64,000 nucleotides of DNA from Novosphingobium sp. HII-3 (GTDB taxonomy: Bacteria; Pseudomonadota; Alphaproteobacteria; Sphingomonadales; Sphingomonadaceae): positions 124,001 through 188,000 of the forward strand of contig NZ_PPSM01000014.1 in NCBI RefSeq assembly GCF_002916655.1. The letters are read 5' to 3'. Below are positions 1-8,167 of this stretch, piece after piece. The notes beneath the pieces were generated by a model. That model did no database searches, was not told where the DNA came from, and saw only the letters and a list, made by a program, of their open reading frames with translations. Positions within the stretch are counted from its first letter, which is position 1; every line of letters starts with the position of its first letter. Made by a program: the position numbers and the translations under genes.

Positions 1-454
1 TTTTCTGGCAGTAGGCCTGGATTTCCCACCCGTCGGAGAACTTCTTTGTGGGCATGTAGCCCGTTTCCTCAAGGAGAGGCAGGTAGCAGTACGCGTCGTT
101 GTCGCACTGCACGCCGGGATAGCGGTTCCAGTACCAGACGCCGCCGAAGCCGCCAGCGTGATCGATGTTGCGCACGCTGGTGACGCCTTGCTTGCGCAGG
201 TGATAGCCCGCCAGGATACCTGAGAAGCCGGCGCCCAGGATCGCCACGTCGATTTCTTCGGAAAGCGGCGCGCGGTCGGCTACCGGCGTGAACGGATCGT
301 GCGCGTAGTTGTCCGCGAGATCCCCGGTCGGCCGCACGTACTGCTCGCCACCTTCGCGGCGCAGGCGCTTGTCGCGCTCGGCAAGGTATCTCGCCTTAAG
401 AGCGGGGATGTCGAGTTCCTCCGGCGAGGGCACGTCAGTCTTGTGGCAGGTCAT
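1..454 (-). CDS. Flavin-containing (Baeyer-Villiger type) monooxygenase, N-terminal part
   Basis: Translating the reverse strand from the ATG at 454 gives about 151 residues that run off the left edge of the window. A Rossmann FAD-binding motif GAGFSG lies near residues 74-79, followed by GGFGGVWYWNRYPG and CD, the signature region seen in class B flavin monooxygenases of the Baeyer-Villiger group. Such enzymes use NADPH and O2 to turn ketones into esters or lactones. The N-terminal arm of about 65 residues before the FAD motif is typical of the cyclopentadecanone/steroid-type subgroup. It lies 98 bases downstream of an SDR gene on the same strand and opposite other oxidative genes, which suggests a catabolic role. 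The substrate cannot be read from the sequence. Confidence 0.85.
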   Translation of the reverse strand, partial: MTCHKTDVPSPEELDIPALKARYLAERDKRLRREGGEQYVRPTGDLADNYAHDPFTPVADRAPLSEEIDVAILGAGFSGILAGYHLRKQGVTSVRNIDHAGGFGGVWYWNRYPGVQCDNDAYCYLPLLEETGYMPTKKFSDGWEIQAYCQK

Positions 455-525
455 GTCGGTTCCATTTTCGTAGCGGTGCGGCGGCCCTGTTTGGTGCCCG
501 CGTTGTGAGTGTCTGTGGATCTCAC

Positions 526-545
526 CACTATAGTTGTCAACAGTG
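526..545. promoter_or_regulatory. Operator-like palindrome upstream of the monooxygenase
   Basis: The stretch holds GTTG-T-CAAC (533-541) flanked by CACT (526-529) and AGTG (542-545). On the minus strand it contains TTGACA. It lies in the 98-base gap between the SDR stop and the monooxygenase start, where a TetR- or GntR-type repressor could act. This is a pattern match only; no regulator gene is in the window beside it. Confidence 0.3.
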
Positions 546-552
546 TTGCCTA

Positions 553-1467
553 TTAGGCGTCAGAACGCGCCATGGCGAAGCTGTACGTGATGTGGTCCAC
601 ATGCCCGTGAAGCCCGAAGTCGAGCACTTCCGCAGCGTCATGGAAGGCCGGTGACGCTTTCGCCACGTCCTCAATCGTCCAGTTCGGCTGATAGACACCC
701 CTGGTTTCAGCAACGAACATGCGTGCCACCCGGCCCGCCATGGACGCGATCAGTTCGCCTGTGACCGGGCAACTCTCGTGCGCCAGCCATCCCACGACGG
801 GAGCGACGAGTTCCGGCTCCATCGGGGGGTACTGCGAGATGTCGAGCCCTTCGGCCATGCGGGTGACGGCGCCCGGCACTATGACGTTGCACCGCACGTT
901 GAACGGCTCACCCTCCAGCGCAGCGATGGCGTTGAGGCCGACCATCCCGGCCTTGGACATGCCGTAATTCACGCAGTTGGCGTTTCCGTAGAGGCCGCCG
1001 ACTGAGCTGGTCAGGACGATTCGGCCGAACCCCGCATCGCACATCGGGCCGAAGGCCGCCTGGACGACATGGAAGGCGCCGAGCAGGTGCACGTCCACGA
1101 CGGCGCGGAAGTCCTCGTAGGACACATCGCGGATGGAGCCGTACCGCACGTTGCCCGCGTTGTGGATCAGCACATCGATACGTCCCCAGGTGTCGATCGC
1201 GGCCTGAACAATCGCGCGGCCGCCTTCGGGTGTCGCCACTGTATCGGCATTGGCGATCGCTTCGCCCCCGGCCGCGATGATTTCGTCCACGACCTGCTGG
1301 GCAACGCTTGTATCCGGTCCATCGCCACGGATCGCGCCGCCCAGGTCGTTGACCACCACCTTGCATCCGCGCTTGGCCAGCAGGAGAGCATAGGAACGGC
1401 CAAGGCCGCGTCCGGCTCCGGTGATGACGGCCACCCGGCCGTCGAAACGCAGTTCACCATCGGACAT
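553..1467 (-). CDS. SDR family oxidoreductase, 17-beta-HSD4/MFE-2-like
   Basis: This is a 304-residue short-chain dehydrogenase. The NAD(P)-binding glycine motif TGAGRGLG is at residues 16-23, NDLGG at 40-44, the NAG motif at 103-105, and the catalytic Ser155, Tyr168 and Lys172 are all in place. The N-terminal wording (VAVITGAGRGLGRSYALLLA, then VVNDLGG) resembles the 3-hydroxyacyl-CoA dehydrogenase unit of multifunctional enzyme type 2 rather than a generic SDR. The C-terminus is about 50 residues longer than a minimal SDR. The start was set at 1467, where homology to the family begins; the reading frame stays open far upstream only because the DNA is GC-rich. It probably oxidises a hydroxy intermediate in the neighbouring catabolic route. 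Confidence 0.85.
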   Translation of the reverse strand: MSDGELRFDGRVAVITGAGRGLGRSYALLLAKRGCKVVVNDLGGAIRGDGPDTSVAQQVVDEIIAAGGEAIANADTVATPEGGRAIVQAAIDTWGRIDVLIHNAGNVRYGSIRDVSYEDFRAVVDVHLLGAFHVVQAAFGPMCDAGFGRIVLTSSVGGLYGNANCVNYGMSKAGMVGLNAIAALEGEPFNVRCNVIVPGAVTRMAEGLDISQYPPMEPELVAPVVGWLAHESCPVTGELIASMAGRVARMFVAETRGVYQPNWTIEDVAKASPAFHDAAEVLDFGLHGHVDHITYSFAMARSDA

Positions 1468-1728
1468 TGGCAGGGTTCCTTCTTCGGGCAGGCATGAACA
1501 CTCCCCTGAAGCGACGGTTTTTCCGTGCGAGTGGGGATTTTCGGCCATGGCGTGTTGGCTGTGCCCAGCCACGAATATGCGCCCACGACCTTTCTTGGCA
1601 ACGGCGGGCACGTCGCCGGAGCGATGGCATAGGGGCTGTTCGTCATCGCGTTGCGCGCGGGGCGATCGGGCTCTACCGTTGAACCCTGGATCGACCGGCT
1701 TCACAGGCCGGCGGAGAGGGATGTATAC

Positions 1729-3321
1729 ATGCTCGAAGCTGCGGGTCGAAACGCCAATGCGATCACCGCCACGCCCGGAGAGGGATGGGGGCTCCACCGC
1801 ATGACGCCCGCCAGCCGCCTCAACGGTGCCAACGGCATCCGTACAGGTGCGGATGGGCGCATCTACGTGGCGCAGGTCGCGGGCAGCAAGGTCAGCGCTG
1901 TCGACGTCAATACCGGCGCGATCGAGACGATCTCGCCCAATGGTGGGGGCATCATCGGGCCAGACGACCTTGCTTTCGATGAGGCTGGCAACCTCTACTG
2001 CACCGAGATCACGGAAGGGCGAGTCTCGATGATGACGCCATCCGGGGAGTACAAGGTCATTCACGGCGACGTACCGGTGGCCAACCCGATCACGTACCAT
2101 CAGAACCGCCTCATAGCCGGTGAACTGCGGATGGGCGGACGCATCCTCGAACTGGACCGGAACGGAGGCGCTCCGCGTGTGATCTTCGAGGGTGTGCCGA
2201 TGGCCAACGCTTTCGAAGTGGGGCCCGACGGCAAGCTCTATTTCCCCGCACAAGGCGCCAACGAGATCTGGCGCATCTCGCTTGATGGCGGGGAGCCTGA
2301 GGTCGTCGCACGCGACCTTGGGGTTCCGGACTCGGTGAAGTTCCACCCGGACGGCTACATCGTTTCAACCCAGGTCTATTCCGGGCAGGTCCTGAAGATC
2401 GACCCCCGCACCGGTGACAAGTCGGTGCTGGCCGATATCGGCCCGGGGCTGGACAACGTTGCCTTCGTGGACGGGCGCACGTTCGTCAGCCACATCAACG
2501 GCTCCATCACGGAAATTATCGGGTCAGGGCAGACCCGTGCTCTGGTGGAAAAGGGCCTGCAGTGGCCGCTGGGCCTGGCCGTGGACAGCAATGGACACGT
2601 CCTCGTGGCGGATGGCGGTTTCACCTACCTCCTCCGCCCTGGCGAACCGCTGCAACTTGCGGGCATGCTGTTCTCTCCCGGCTTTCCGGGCTGGGTGCGC
2701 GACGTTGCGGCGAGCGGGCCGGACGAGTGGATCGTGACCACCGCCAACGGGGATGTGGCCCGCTGGAAGCCTGCTGCCACCGAGATGGAAGTCCTGTCGA
2801 GCGGGCATGACCGCCTGATGGGGATTGCAATGAGCGAGAAGGGCATCGTCTTCGCTGAGTTCGGGACCGGAAAGGTCCACGCCATCGAAGGGGCCGCGGT
2901 TTCGGAACTGGCGGCCGGGCTCGATCGCCCCATGGGTGTGGCCACTGCCGCCGACGGTACGGTGGTCGTAGCGGAAAGCGGGGCGGGACGTGTCGTCAAG
3001 CTGGTCGGCAGCCGTGCGGAAACGGTGCTCGACGGGCTTGCCCGGCCCGAGGGTTTGGCGATCGCGGGGGGCACGCTCTTCGTCGTCGATCCCGGGGCCA
3101 ATGCGCTTGTCGCCTGCGATCTGTCCGGCGGTACGCGGGAAACGGTGGCGAGTGATCTTCCGATTGGCGGTCCGCAGGGGACACAGCTGGTACAGCTTGG
3201 CGGCGTCGGGGACATGTGCGGGCCGATGAACACGTTCTGCGGCGTTGCCGTGGCTCCGGACGGCACCGTCTATCTTTCCGCCGATGCAGAGGGCAGCGTC
3301 ATCGCGCTGCGGCGCCTCTAG
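1729..3321 (+). CDS. Long beta-propeller protein (SMP-30/NHL-type), possible lactonase
   Basis: This 530-residue protein is built of repeats such as PLGLAVDSNGHVLVADGG, PMGVATAADGTVVVAESG and FCGVAVAPDGTVYLSADA, the strand pattern of SMP-30/gluconolactonase and NHL propellers. It is almost twice the usual 290-300 residues of SMP-30 proteins, so it may hold two propellers or one with many blades. The start ATG at 1729 follows GGAGAGGG with an 8-base spacer. No signal peptide is visible. It diverges from the SDR gene and begins the plus-strand cluster. Lactone hydrolysis after a Baeyer-Villiger step is a reasonable inference, but a vgb-like lyase or a non-enzymatic role is possible. Confidence 0.7.
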   Translation: MLEAAGRNANAITATPGEGWGLHRMTPASRLNGANGIRTGADGRIYVAQVAGSKVSAVDVNTGAIETISPNGGGIIGPDDLAFDEAGNLYCTEITEGRVSMMTPSGEYKVIHGDVPVANPITYHQNRLIAGELRMGGRILELDRNGGAPRVIFEGVPMANAFEVGPDGKLYFPAQGANEIWRISLDGGEPEVVARDLGVPDSVKFHPDGYIVSTQVYSGQVLKIDPRTGDKSVLADIGPGLDNVAFVDGRTFVSHINGSITEIIGSGQTRALVEKGLQWPLGLAVDSNGHVLVADGGFTYLLRPGEPLQLAGMLFSPGFPGWVRDVAASGPDEWIVTTANGDVARWKPAATEMEVLSSGHDRLMGIAMSEKGIVFAEFGTGKVHAIEGAAVSELAAGLDRPMGVATAADGTVVVAESGAGRVVKLVGSRAETVLDGLARPEGLAIAGGTLFVVDPGANALVACDLSGGTRETVASDLPIGGPQGTQLVQLGGVGDMCGPMNTFCGVAVAPDGTVYLSADAEGSVIALRRL

Positions 3322-3337
3322 GCCAAGGAGCCAGCCG

Positions 3338-3754
3338 ATGTTCAAGCAGATCTGCTTCTTCCGCAAACGCTCCGACATGACCATGGAAGCGTTCCTCGAT
3401 TATTATGAGAACCAGCACTCGCAGCTGTCCAAGCGACAGGGCAGGGCGCCTTCGATCCCTGGCGCGCGCCGTTACGTGCGCCGCTATCTCAAGCCCGAGA
3501 AGAACCCGGTGACGGGACAGGTCATCGATCCGGGGTACGATTGCCTGATGGAGATCTGGTGGTACAGCCGCGAAGATTTCGAGCGCAGCCAAGCCATCAT
3601 TTCCGACCCGTCGCGACTGGAATTCGTGAAGGAGGACGAGGCGCGGCTCTTTGCAAGTCACGACAATCCCGTCGTCTCCGTGATCGAAGAGTACGATTCC
3701 CCCATGGGACCGAACGGTGAGAAGACCTGCGTGGACCTGCGCTATGAAGATTGA
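3338..3754 (+). CDS. EthD domain-containing protein
   Basis: The 138-residue product begins MFKQICFFRKRSDMTMEAF and continues DYYENQHSQL, the opening of the EthD dimeric alpha/beta-barrel family. EthD proteins accompany degradative P450 or Rieske systems, and some relatives are polyketide cyclases or decarboxylases; the activity of most is unknown. A candidate ribosome site AGGAG lies just before the start at 3338. It sits 16 bases after the propeller gene and 27 bases before the MFS gene, so it is likely in the same transcript. Confidence 0.75.
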   Translation: MFKQICFFRKRSDMTMEAFLDYYENQHSQLSKRQGRAPSIPGARRYVRRYLKPEKNPVTGQVIDPGYDCLMEIWWYSREDFERSQAIISDPSRLEFVKEDEARLFASHDNPVVSVIEEYDSPMGPNGEKTCVDLRYED

Positions 3755-3781
3755 TCCGCCGGCGGCGGGGGAAGGGTGACG

Positions 3782-5041
3782 ATGCACGCGCCTTCTGCCG
3801 CCGTACCCGTCGCAACTCCCACTGCTCGCGACGAATGGCGCGCCTACCCCTTCCTCCCGGTGGCGGCGGGGCTGGGGTACGCAACCAGCGTCATTCACAT
3901 TTATGGCATCGGCCCCTTCTACGGTCCTGTCGCACAGGAATTCGGCTGGAGCCGCACCGAGGTGACCTTTGGCCTGACGCTGGCAACGCTTGTGCAGGCT
4001 GTGGGCGGCGTCTTCATCGGTCTTGCCGTGGATCGCTTCGGCCCCCGACGGTTCGGCGTGGCGGGGCTGGCGCTGCTTGGGATCGCTTTCGCGTTGCTGG
4101 GGACGGCCGACGGTTCGCTTCTGAACTGGTATCTCTTGTGGGGGCTGGTCGCCCTTGCCGCGCTGCCCGTGCAGGCCTCGGTCTGGACAAGCGCGGTCGC
4201 TTCGCGTTTCACCGCCTCGCGCGGCATGGCCTTCGCGGTTACCCTGTGCGGGGCGTCTATAGCGGCTGGCGTTTTTCCGCTCATGGCAATGTGGCTGATC
4301 GGCAGCTTCGGCTGGCGCGGGGCATTCCCGGTCCAGGCGCTGATCTGGCTCGCCGTGTCGTTCCCGGTGATCTTCCTGTTCTTCCACGGCCGCTACGACA
4401 AGGGGCGCATGCAGAAGGTGGAAGACGCAGGGACAAGGCCAGCGGACCTGCCGGGCGCCACGTTGCGGGAAGGGCTGACTTCCAACGTCTACCATCGCCT
4501 TTTCATCGCCAGCCTGCTCTTCACCTTCACGGTCATTGCGCTGGTGGTGCACTTCACGGCGATCCTGGGCGACTCGGGCGCATCGCCGATGCTGGCGGCA
4601 GGCATCGCCTCCTTCGTCGGCTGGTTCTCGCTTGCGGGCCGGCTTGGCACCGGCGCGTTGCTGGACCGTCTGCCGGCCTCTCTCGTCGGGGCAGCGGTGT
4701 TCCTGCTGCCGGTGCTCGGCTGCCTGCTTCTTCTCTTGGGCGCAGGCTCGTTCGTGGCGATGGGGTTCGCTTCAGCCTTGATCGGGCTCACCTTGGGGGC
4801 GGAGATCGACGTTGTGGTCTACCTGCTCACCCGCCACTTTGGCCTGAAGAACTTCGGCGGCCTTTACGGAGGGCTGCTGGCCGCCTTGTCGATCGGCACG
4901 GCCATCGGGCCTCTCGCCGCCGCGCAGGTGTACGACCGGACGGGAAGCTACGCCGGGTTCCTCTGGCTCGCGATGGCCTTCATGGCGGCGAGCAGCGTGG
5001 CGATCGGCACGCTGCCTCGCACCTCAACGGTGGGACACTGA
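3782..5041 (+). CDS. MFS transporter
   Basis: This is a 419-residue polytopic membrane protein with about twelve hydrophobic segments. The loop between helices 2 and 3 reads GLAVDRFGPRRFG, the major facilitator signature, and a central polar loop (YDKGRMQKVEDAG) separates the two halves. The fold resembles the oxalate/formate and monocarboxylate group of MFS importers. The ATG at 3782 is preferred because it follows GGGGGAAGG; a GTG at 3776 is an alternative. By position it probably imports the substrate of the surrounding oxidative cluster. Confidence 0.8.
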   Translation: MHAPSAAVPVATPTARDEWRAYPFLPVAAGLGYATSVIHIYGIGPFYGPVAQEFGWSRTEVTFGLTLATLVQAVGGVFIGLAVDRFGPRRFGVAGLALLGIAFALLGTADGSLLNWYLLWGLVALAALPVQASVWTSAVASRFTASRGMAFAVTLCGASIAAGVFPLMAMWLIGSFGWRGAFPVQALIWLAVSFPVIFLFFHGRYDKGRMQKVEDAGTRPADLPGATLREGLTSNVYHRLFIASLLFTFTVIALVVHFTAILGDSGASPMLAAGIASFVGWFSLAGRLGTGALLDRLPASLVGAAVFLLPVLGCLLLLLGAGSFVAMGFASALIGLTLGAEIDVVVYLLTRHFGLKNFGGLYGGLLAALSIGTAIGPLAAAQVYDRTGSYAGFLWLAMAFMAASSVAIGTLPRTSTVGH

Positions 5042-5138
5042 CGCACGGCCGGGTCCGCTAACCGCTCCGGCGATTTGCGCCTCCGTTCTGATAGTGAGAT
5101 AACGAGCGGAAAATCGCACAAGCAAGATGAGGATACCC

Positions 5139-6497
5139 ATGGGCGAAATCGGCAAGATCGTTCAGGCGCCCGAAGACTTGGTCGCTCCCGTGAACGTCCC
5201 GGCAGAGGCGTATATCTCGCCGGACTACGCCCGCGCCGAGGTTGACCGGCTCTGGCGCAAGGTCTGGCTCCAGGCCGGGCGTCTGGAGGATATACCCGAA
5301 GTCGGTGACTACATCACCTTCGACATCGTCCACGATTCGGTCATCATCGTGCGCGCCTCTGCTCAGGAGATACGCGCCTTCCATAATGTCTGCCCGCACC
5401 GGGGCCGCAAGCTGGTGGACGTTCCTGCAGGCAAGCGCAATGCGCGCGGTACTCGCAAGAACTTCATCTGCGGCTATCACGGCTGGACGTTCGGCCTCGA
5501 TGGCGCGAACACCTATGTGGAACATCAGGAGGACTGGCAGGGACACCTGTGCGGTGGGCTGGCCGACCTTGGCAGTGTTCGCGTCGACACCTGGGGCGGC
5601 TGGATCTGGATCAACCTCGATGCGGAGGCAGGGCCGCTGGCGGAATACCTCAACCCGGCAGCCGCGATGCTCGACCCGTACGGGCTGGAGAACATGCGCC
5701 CCCGGTGGCGCAAGTGGGTGATCTTTGAATGCAACTGGAAGGTGGCGATGGAGGCGTTCTGCGAAACCTACCACGTCTCCACCACGCATCCCGAGTTCAT
5801 GGATTTCGGCCAGTTCCGGGGCTGGGCGCGCAATCAGGGCCTGCATTCCAACATCGGCTATGACGCGCCCAAGGGACAGGAGGAGGATTCCGGCAAGCTC
5901 CGCCTCGGGACCGGTGAGGATCCGCGCGCGACCACGGCGGAAATGCAAAACTTCACCTGGGCGAATGCCAATACCAACACCACGATGACGCTGGTAAGCG
6001 TCGCCAACCGCCTGAAGGACGAATTGCCCGAGGGCACCCCCGCCGCGGACGTTTCGAAGTACTGGCTGCAGACCGCCCGCGCCGAGGACGAGGCACGCGG
6101 TGTCGTCTGGGCGCAGGTCGACCCGGCCCATACGGCGCAGGCTGGCACCGCCTGGCAGATTTTTCCGAACTTCCAGATCGGTCACGCCGTCAACAACATG
6201 CTGTGCTACCAGGCACGTCCTTACGGCACGGATCCGGACAAGTGCATCTTCGAGGCGGCGGTCTACGAATTGTGGCCCGAAGGCGAAGCGCCCGCAACGG
6301 AGTGGGAGTATACCGAACCGCAGGACTGGCCGCCGGTGCTTCAGCAGGACTTTGCGAACATGGCGGCGGTGCAGCAGGGAATGAAGAACGTCGGCTTCCG
6401 GGGCGGACAGCCCAACCCCTATATGGAGCGTTCCGTCGCCTCGCTGCATATGAACCTGGCGAGGTTCATGGGAACGGGTGCGCCAAGGACCTACTGA
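5139..6497 (+). CDS. Rieske aromatic-ring-hydroxylating oxygenase, alpha subunit
   Basis: The 452-residue protein has a Rieske [2Fe-2S] site, Cys85-x-His87 and Cys111-x2-His114 (CPHRGR and CGYHGW), and a catalytic iron site starting at His212 and His217 in ETYHVSTTHPEF. These are the hallmarks of a ring-hydroxylating oxygenase large subunit. No beta subunit, ferredoxin or reductase gene is adjacent, so it probably forms a homo-oligomer and takes electrons from partners encoded elsewhere. The ATG at 5139 follows AGGA with a 5-base gap; an in-frame ATG at 5127 has no such site. It is followed immediately by a VOC gene whose GTG begins two bases after the stop codon. Confidence 0.88.
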   Translation: MGEIGKIVQAPEDLVAPVNVPAEAYISPDYARAEVDRLWRKVWLQAGRLEDIPEVGDYITFDIVHDSVIIVRASAQEIRAFHNVCPHRGRKLVDVPAGKRNARGTRKNFICGYHGWTFGLDGANTYVEHQEDWQGHLCGGLADLGSVRVDTWGGWIWINLDAEAGPLAEYLNPAAAMLDPYGLENMRPRWRKWVIFECNWKVAMEAFCETYHVSTTHPEFMDFGQFRGWARNQGLHSNIGYDAPKGQEEDSGKLRLGTGEDPRATTAEMQNFTWANANTNTTMTLVSVANRLKDELPEGTPAADVSKYWLQTARAEDEARGVVWAQVDPAHTAQAGTAWQIFPNFQIGHAVNNMLCYQARPYGTDPDKCIFEAAVYELWPEGEAPATEWEYTEPQDWPPVLQQDFANMAAVQQGMKNVGFRGGQPNPYMERSVASLHMNLARFMGTGAPRTY

Positions 6498-6498
6498 C

Positions 6499-7416
6499 GT
6501 GCAGTTTCCCCTCGTCCATGTCAGCTGGGCGCTGGCGGACAACGCCGGTCGTCCTGCCTGTGACGCCTTCTTCAGGGATATCTTCGGGGCGCGGACCGTC
6601 TACGAGATGCTGATCACGCCCGAGACGGAGTCGTACGGTTTCGATCGGGAGGAGTCGCTGATGCTCATCGGCGACACCATGGTCATTCCCATCGCCCCGG
6701 CCGGGGGCGGCGCTCGGGAAGGTTCACCTCTGGGTGATATGCTCCGCCGGTCCGCCGCACCCATGCGCTGGATCGGACTGGCGCTCAAGGTGAGCGATCT
6801 TGCGGAGGCGGATGCCTGGTTCGCCGCTCGCGGCTTCAAGCGCCACTACGATCCGGGAATGGAGACGCACTACTTCCTGGTACCGCGCGGGCAGGCGCTG
6901 GGTGTCCGGCTGGAGATCGTGCGGCAGGACATGCCCAACGATCCGCGCCGGGCTCCTCACTGGCGCCCGGCTGCGGATCACCCGCTTGGCATCGAGGGGC
7001 TTCAGGCCGTCGGCGTCAGCACGCCCTCCGAGACCGAGGCCCGGGCGCTTTTCGCAGAACGTCTGGAGTGGCCGGAACTCGGGACGCGGGAACTCCCGGA
7101 GGGGTGCTGCACGGCTTTCGCCATGGGCGACACGGTTCTGGAGGCGATTGCGGGCTCGCCCGGCTCGGCCATCGCGGAGCACGCGGCACAGGTGAAGGGG
7201 ATCTGCCATCTTGTATTCAAGGTGCGCGACGCGGCGGCGGCCGCCGCGTGGCTGGAGAGCCGGGGCTTGCCGCTGATCGGTGAGGTGAGCACACGCTTTG
7301 CCCTCGATCCGGGCGCGGCGCACGGCCGGCTCATCTGGCTGACCCAGGAGACGCCGCCCGGCTACCCGGCCGTCGGGTCGCAGGTGGGCACCATCAGCCC
7401 CCCGCAAGGTGATTGA
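6499..7416 (+). CDS. VOC family protein, two-lobed
   Basis: The 305-residue protein carries repeated vicinal-oxygen-chelate motifs: HVSWALADNAGRPACDAFF near the start, WIGLALKVSDLAEADAWFAARG in the middle and ICHLVFKVRDAAAAAAWLESRG near the end. This fits glyoxalase/extradiol dioxygenase-like modules. Possible metal ligands are the histidines in ETHYF and ICHLVF and the glutamate in RLEIV, but I cannot align them with certainty. The GTG start at 6499 begins two bases after the Rieske gene stop, which suggests coupled translation. It may act on the hydroxylated product of the oxygenase. Confidence 0.7.
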   Translation: MQFPLVHVSWALADNAGRPACDAFFRDIFGARTVYEMLITPETESYGFDREESLMLIGDTMVIPIAPAGGGAREGSPLGDMLRRSAAPMRWIGLALKVSDLAEADAWFAARGFKRHYDPGMETHYFLVPRGQALGVRLEIVRQDMPNDPRRAPHWRPAADHPLGIEGLQAVGVSTPSETEARALFAERLEWPELGTRELPEGCCTAFAMGDTVLEAIAGSPGSAIAEHAAQVKGICHLVFKVRDAAAAAAWLESRGLPLIGEVSTRFALDPGAAHGRLIWLTQETPPGYPAVGSQVGTISPPQGD

Positions 7417-7548
7417 CCGCGCGGCCTTTTCTTCGGCGCGCAGAAGCGCAGCCATACCCATCGGCGATGCAGAGGTGGCATAGCGCCGCATCGCGGTTGC
7501 AGCCGCTCGCGATCGTTGTCCGAGCCGGTCCTTCCCAGGAGGCGGCCG

Positions 7549-8148
7549 TTACCGGGCTTCGGCGATGAGCTTGAGCGCTGCGGGCGAGGACCAGTCGTTC
7601 CCCCCGGTGTAGCGCCAGACTTCCTTGCCCTGCGCATCGAACAGAACCGTGACGGGCAGGTTACCTCCGTACTGGAAGCCGAGATCCCCCTGTTCGTCGA
7701 CCCAGGGCTGGATCTGCTCCAGTTCACGCCTCCGCAGGATCTCAACGACCTTGTCCGTCTGTCCCATGTCCTGCGAAATCGGCAGGACGGTAATGCCAAG
7801 TTCGGCCTCGCGGCCGATCAACGCGTTGAGCGTGGGCATTTCGGCGATGCAGGGCGCGCACCAGGTCGCCCACAGGTTGATGAGCAGCGGCTTGCCCTTG
7901 AACGACGAAAGCTCCAGGCTTTCGCCCGTGTTGTCGACAAGGCTGACCGTCGGCATCGGCTCGCCCTTGTGGGATCGGTCGAGCTTGCCATCGGTCTCCG
8001 GCACCGTTGCCGGTGCGCCCCTGCTCGCTTCTTGAGAAGCCTGCGGTTGCGCGTCCTTGCCGCCTTTACTATCGCAGCCGGCGATCATGAGGGCCGATGC
8101 CCCGACGAGCGAATACAGGAACAGCGACTTGAGCGAACGGGAAGACAA
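7549..8148 (-). CDS. TlpA-like thioredoxin lipoprotein
   Basis: From the TTG at 8148 the product is 199 residues. A lipoprotein signal ends in the lipobox LMIAGC with Cys25, and the redox site WATWCAPC has cysteines at 97 and 100. PQQ or heme chemistry is not implied: the TlpA/ResA family are membrane-anchored periplasmic thiol reductants used in cytochrome c or copper-site maturation. GGAG lies 9 bases before the TTG, which decided the start; a TTG at 8163 has no such site. The gene runs divergently from argH, with only 19 bases between the two starts, and converges on the VOC gene. Confidence 0.85.
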   Translation of the reverse strand: MSSRSLKSLFLYSLVGASALMIAGCDSKGGKDAQPQASQEASRGAPATVPETDGKLDRSHKGEPMPTVSLVDNTGESLELSSFKGKPLLINLWATWCAPCIAEMPTLNALIGREAELGITVLPISQDMGQTDKVVEILRRRELEQIQPWVDEQGDLGFQYGGNLPVTVLFDAQGKEVWRYTGGNDWSSPAALKLIAEAR

Positions 8149-8167
8149 GACGGGCAGCTCCAATGCT

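Noticed and set aside
553..2346. 597-codon minus-strand frame extending the SDR upstream
   Set aside because: The part beyond 1467 lies opposite the propeller gene, has no homology and is low in typical protein character; open frames are common in this GC-rich DNA.
3299..4552. 417-codon minus-strand frame
   Set aside because: It is antisense to the EthD and MFS genes, both strongly supported by family motifs; its histidine- and arginine-rich product has no recognisable fold.
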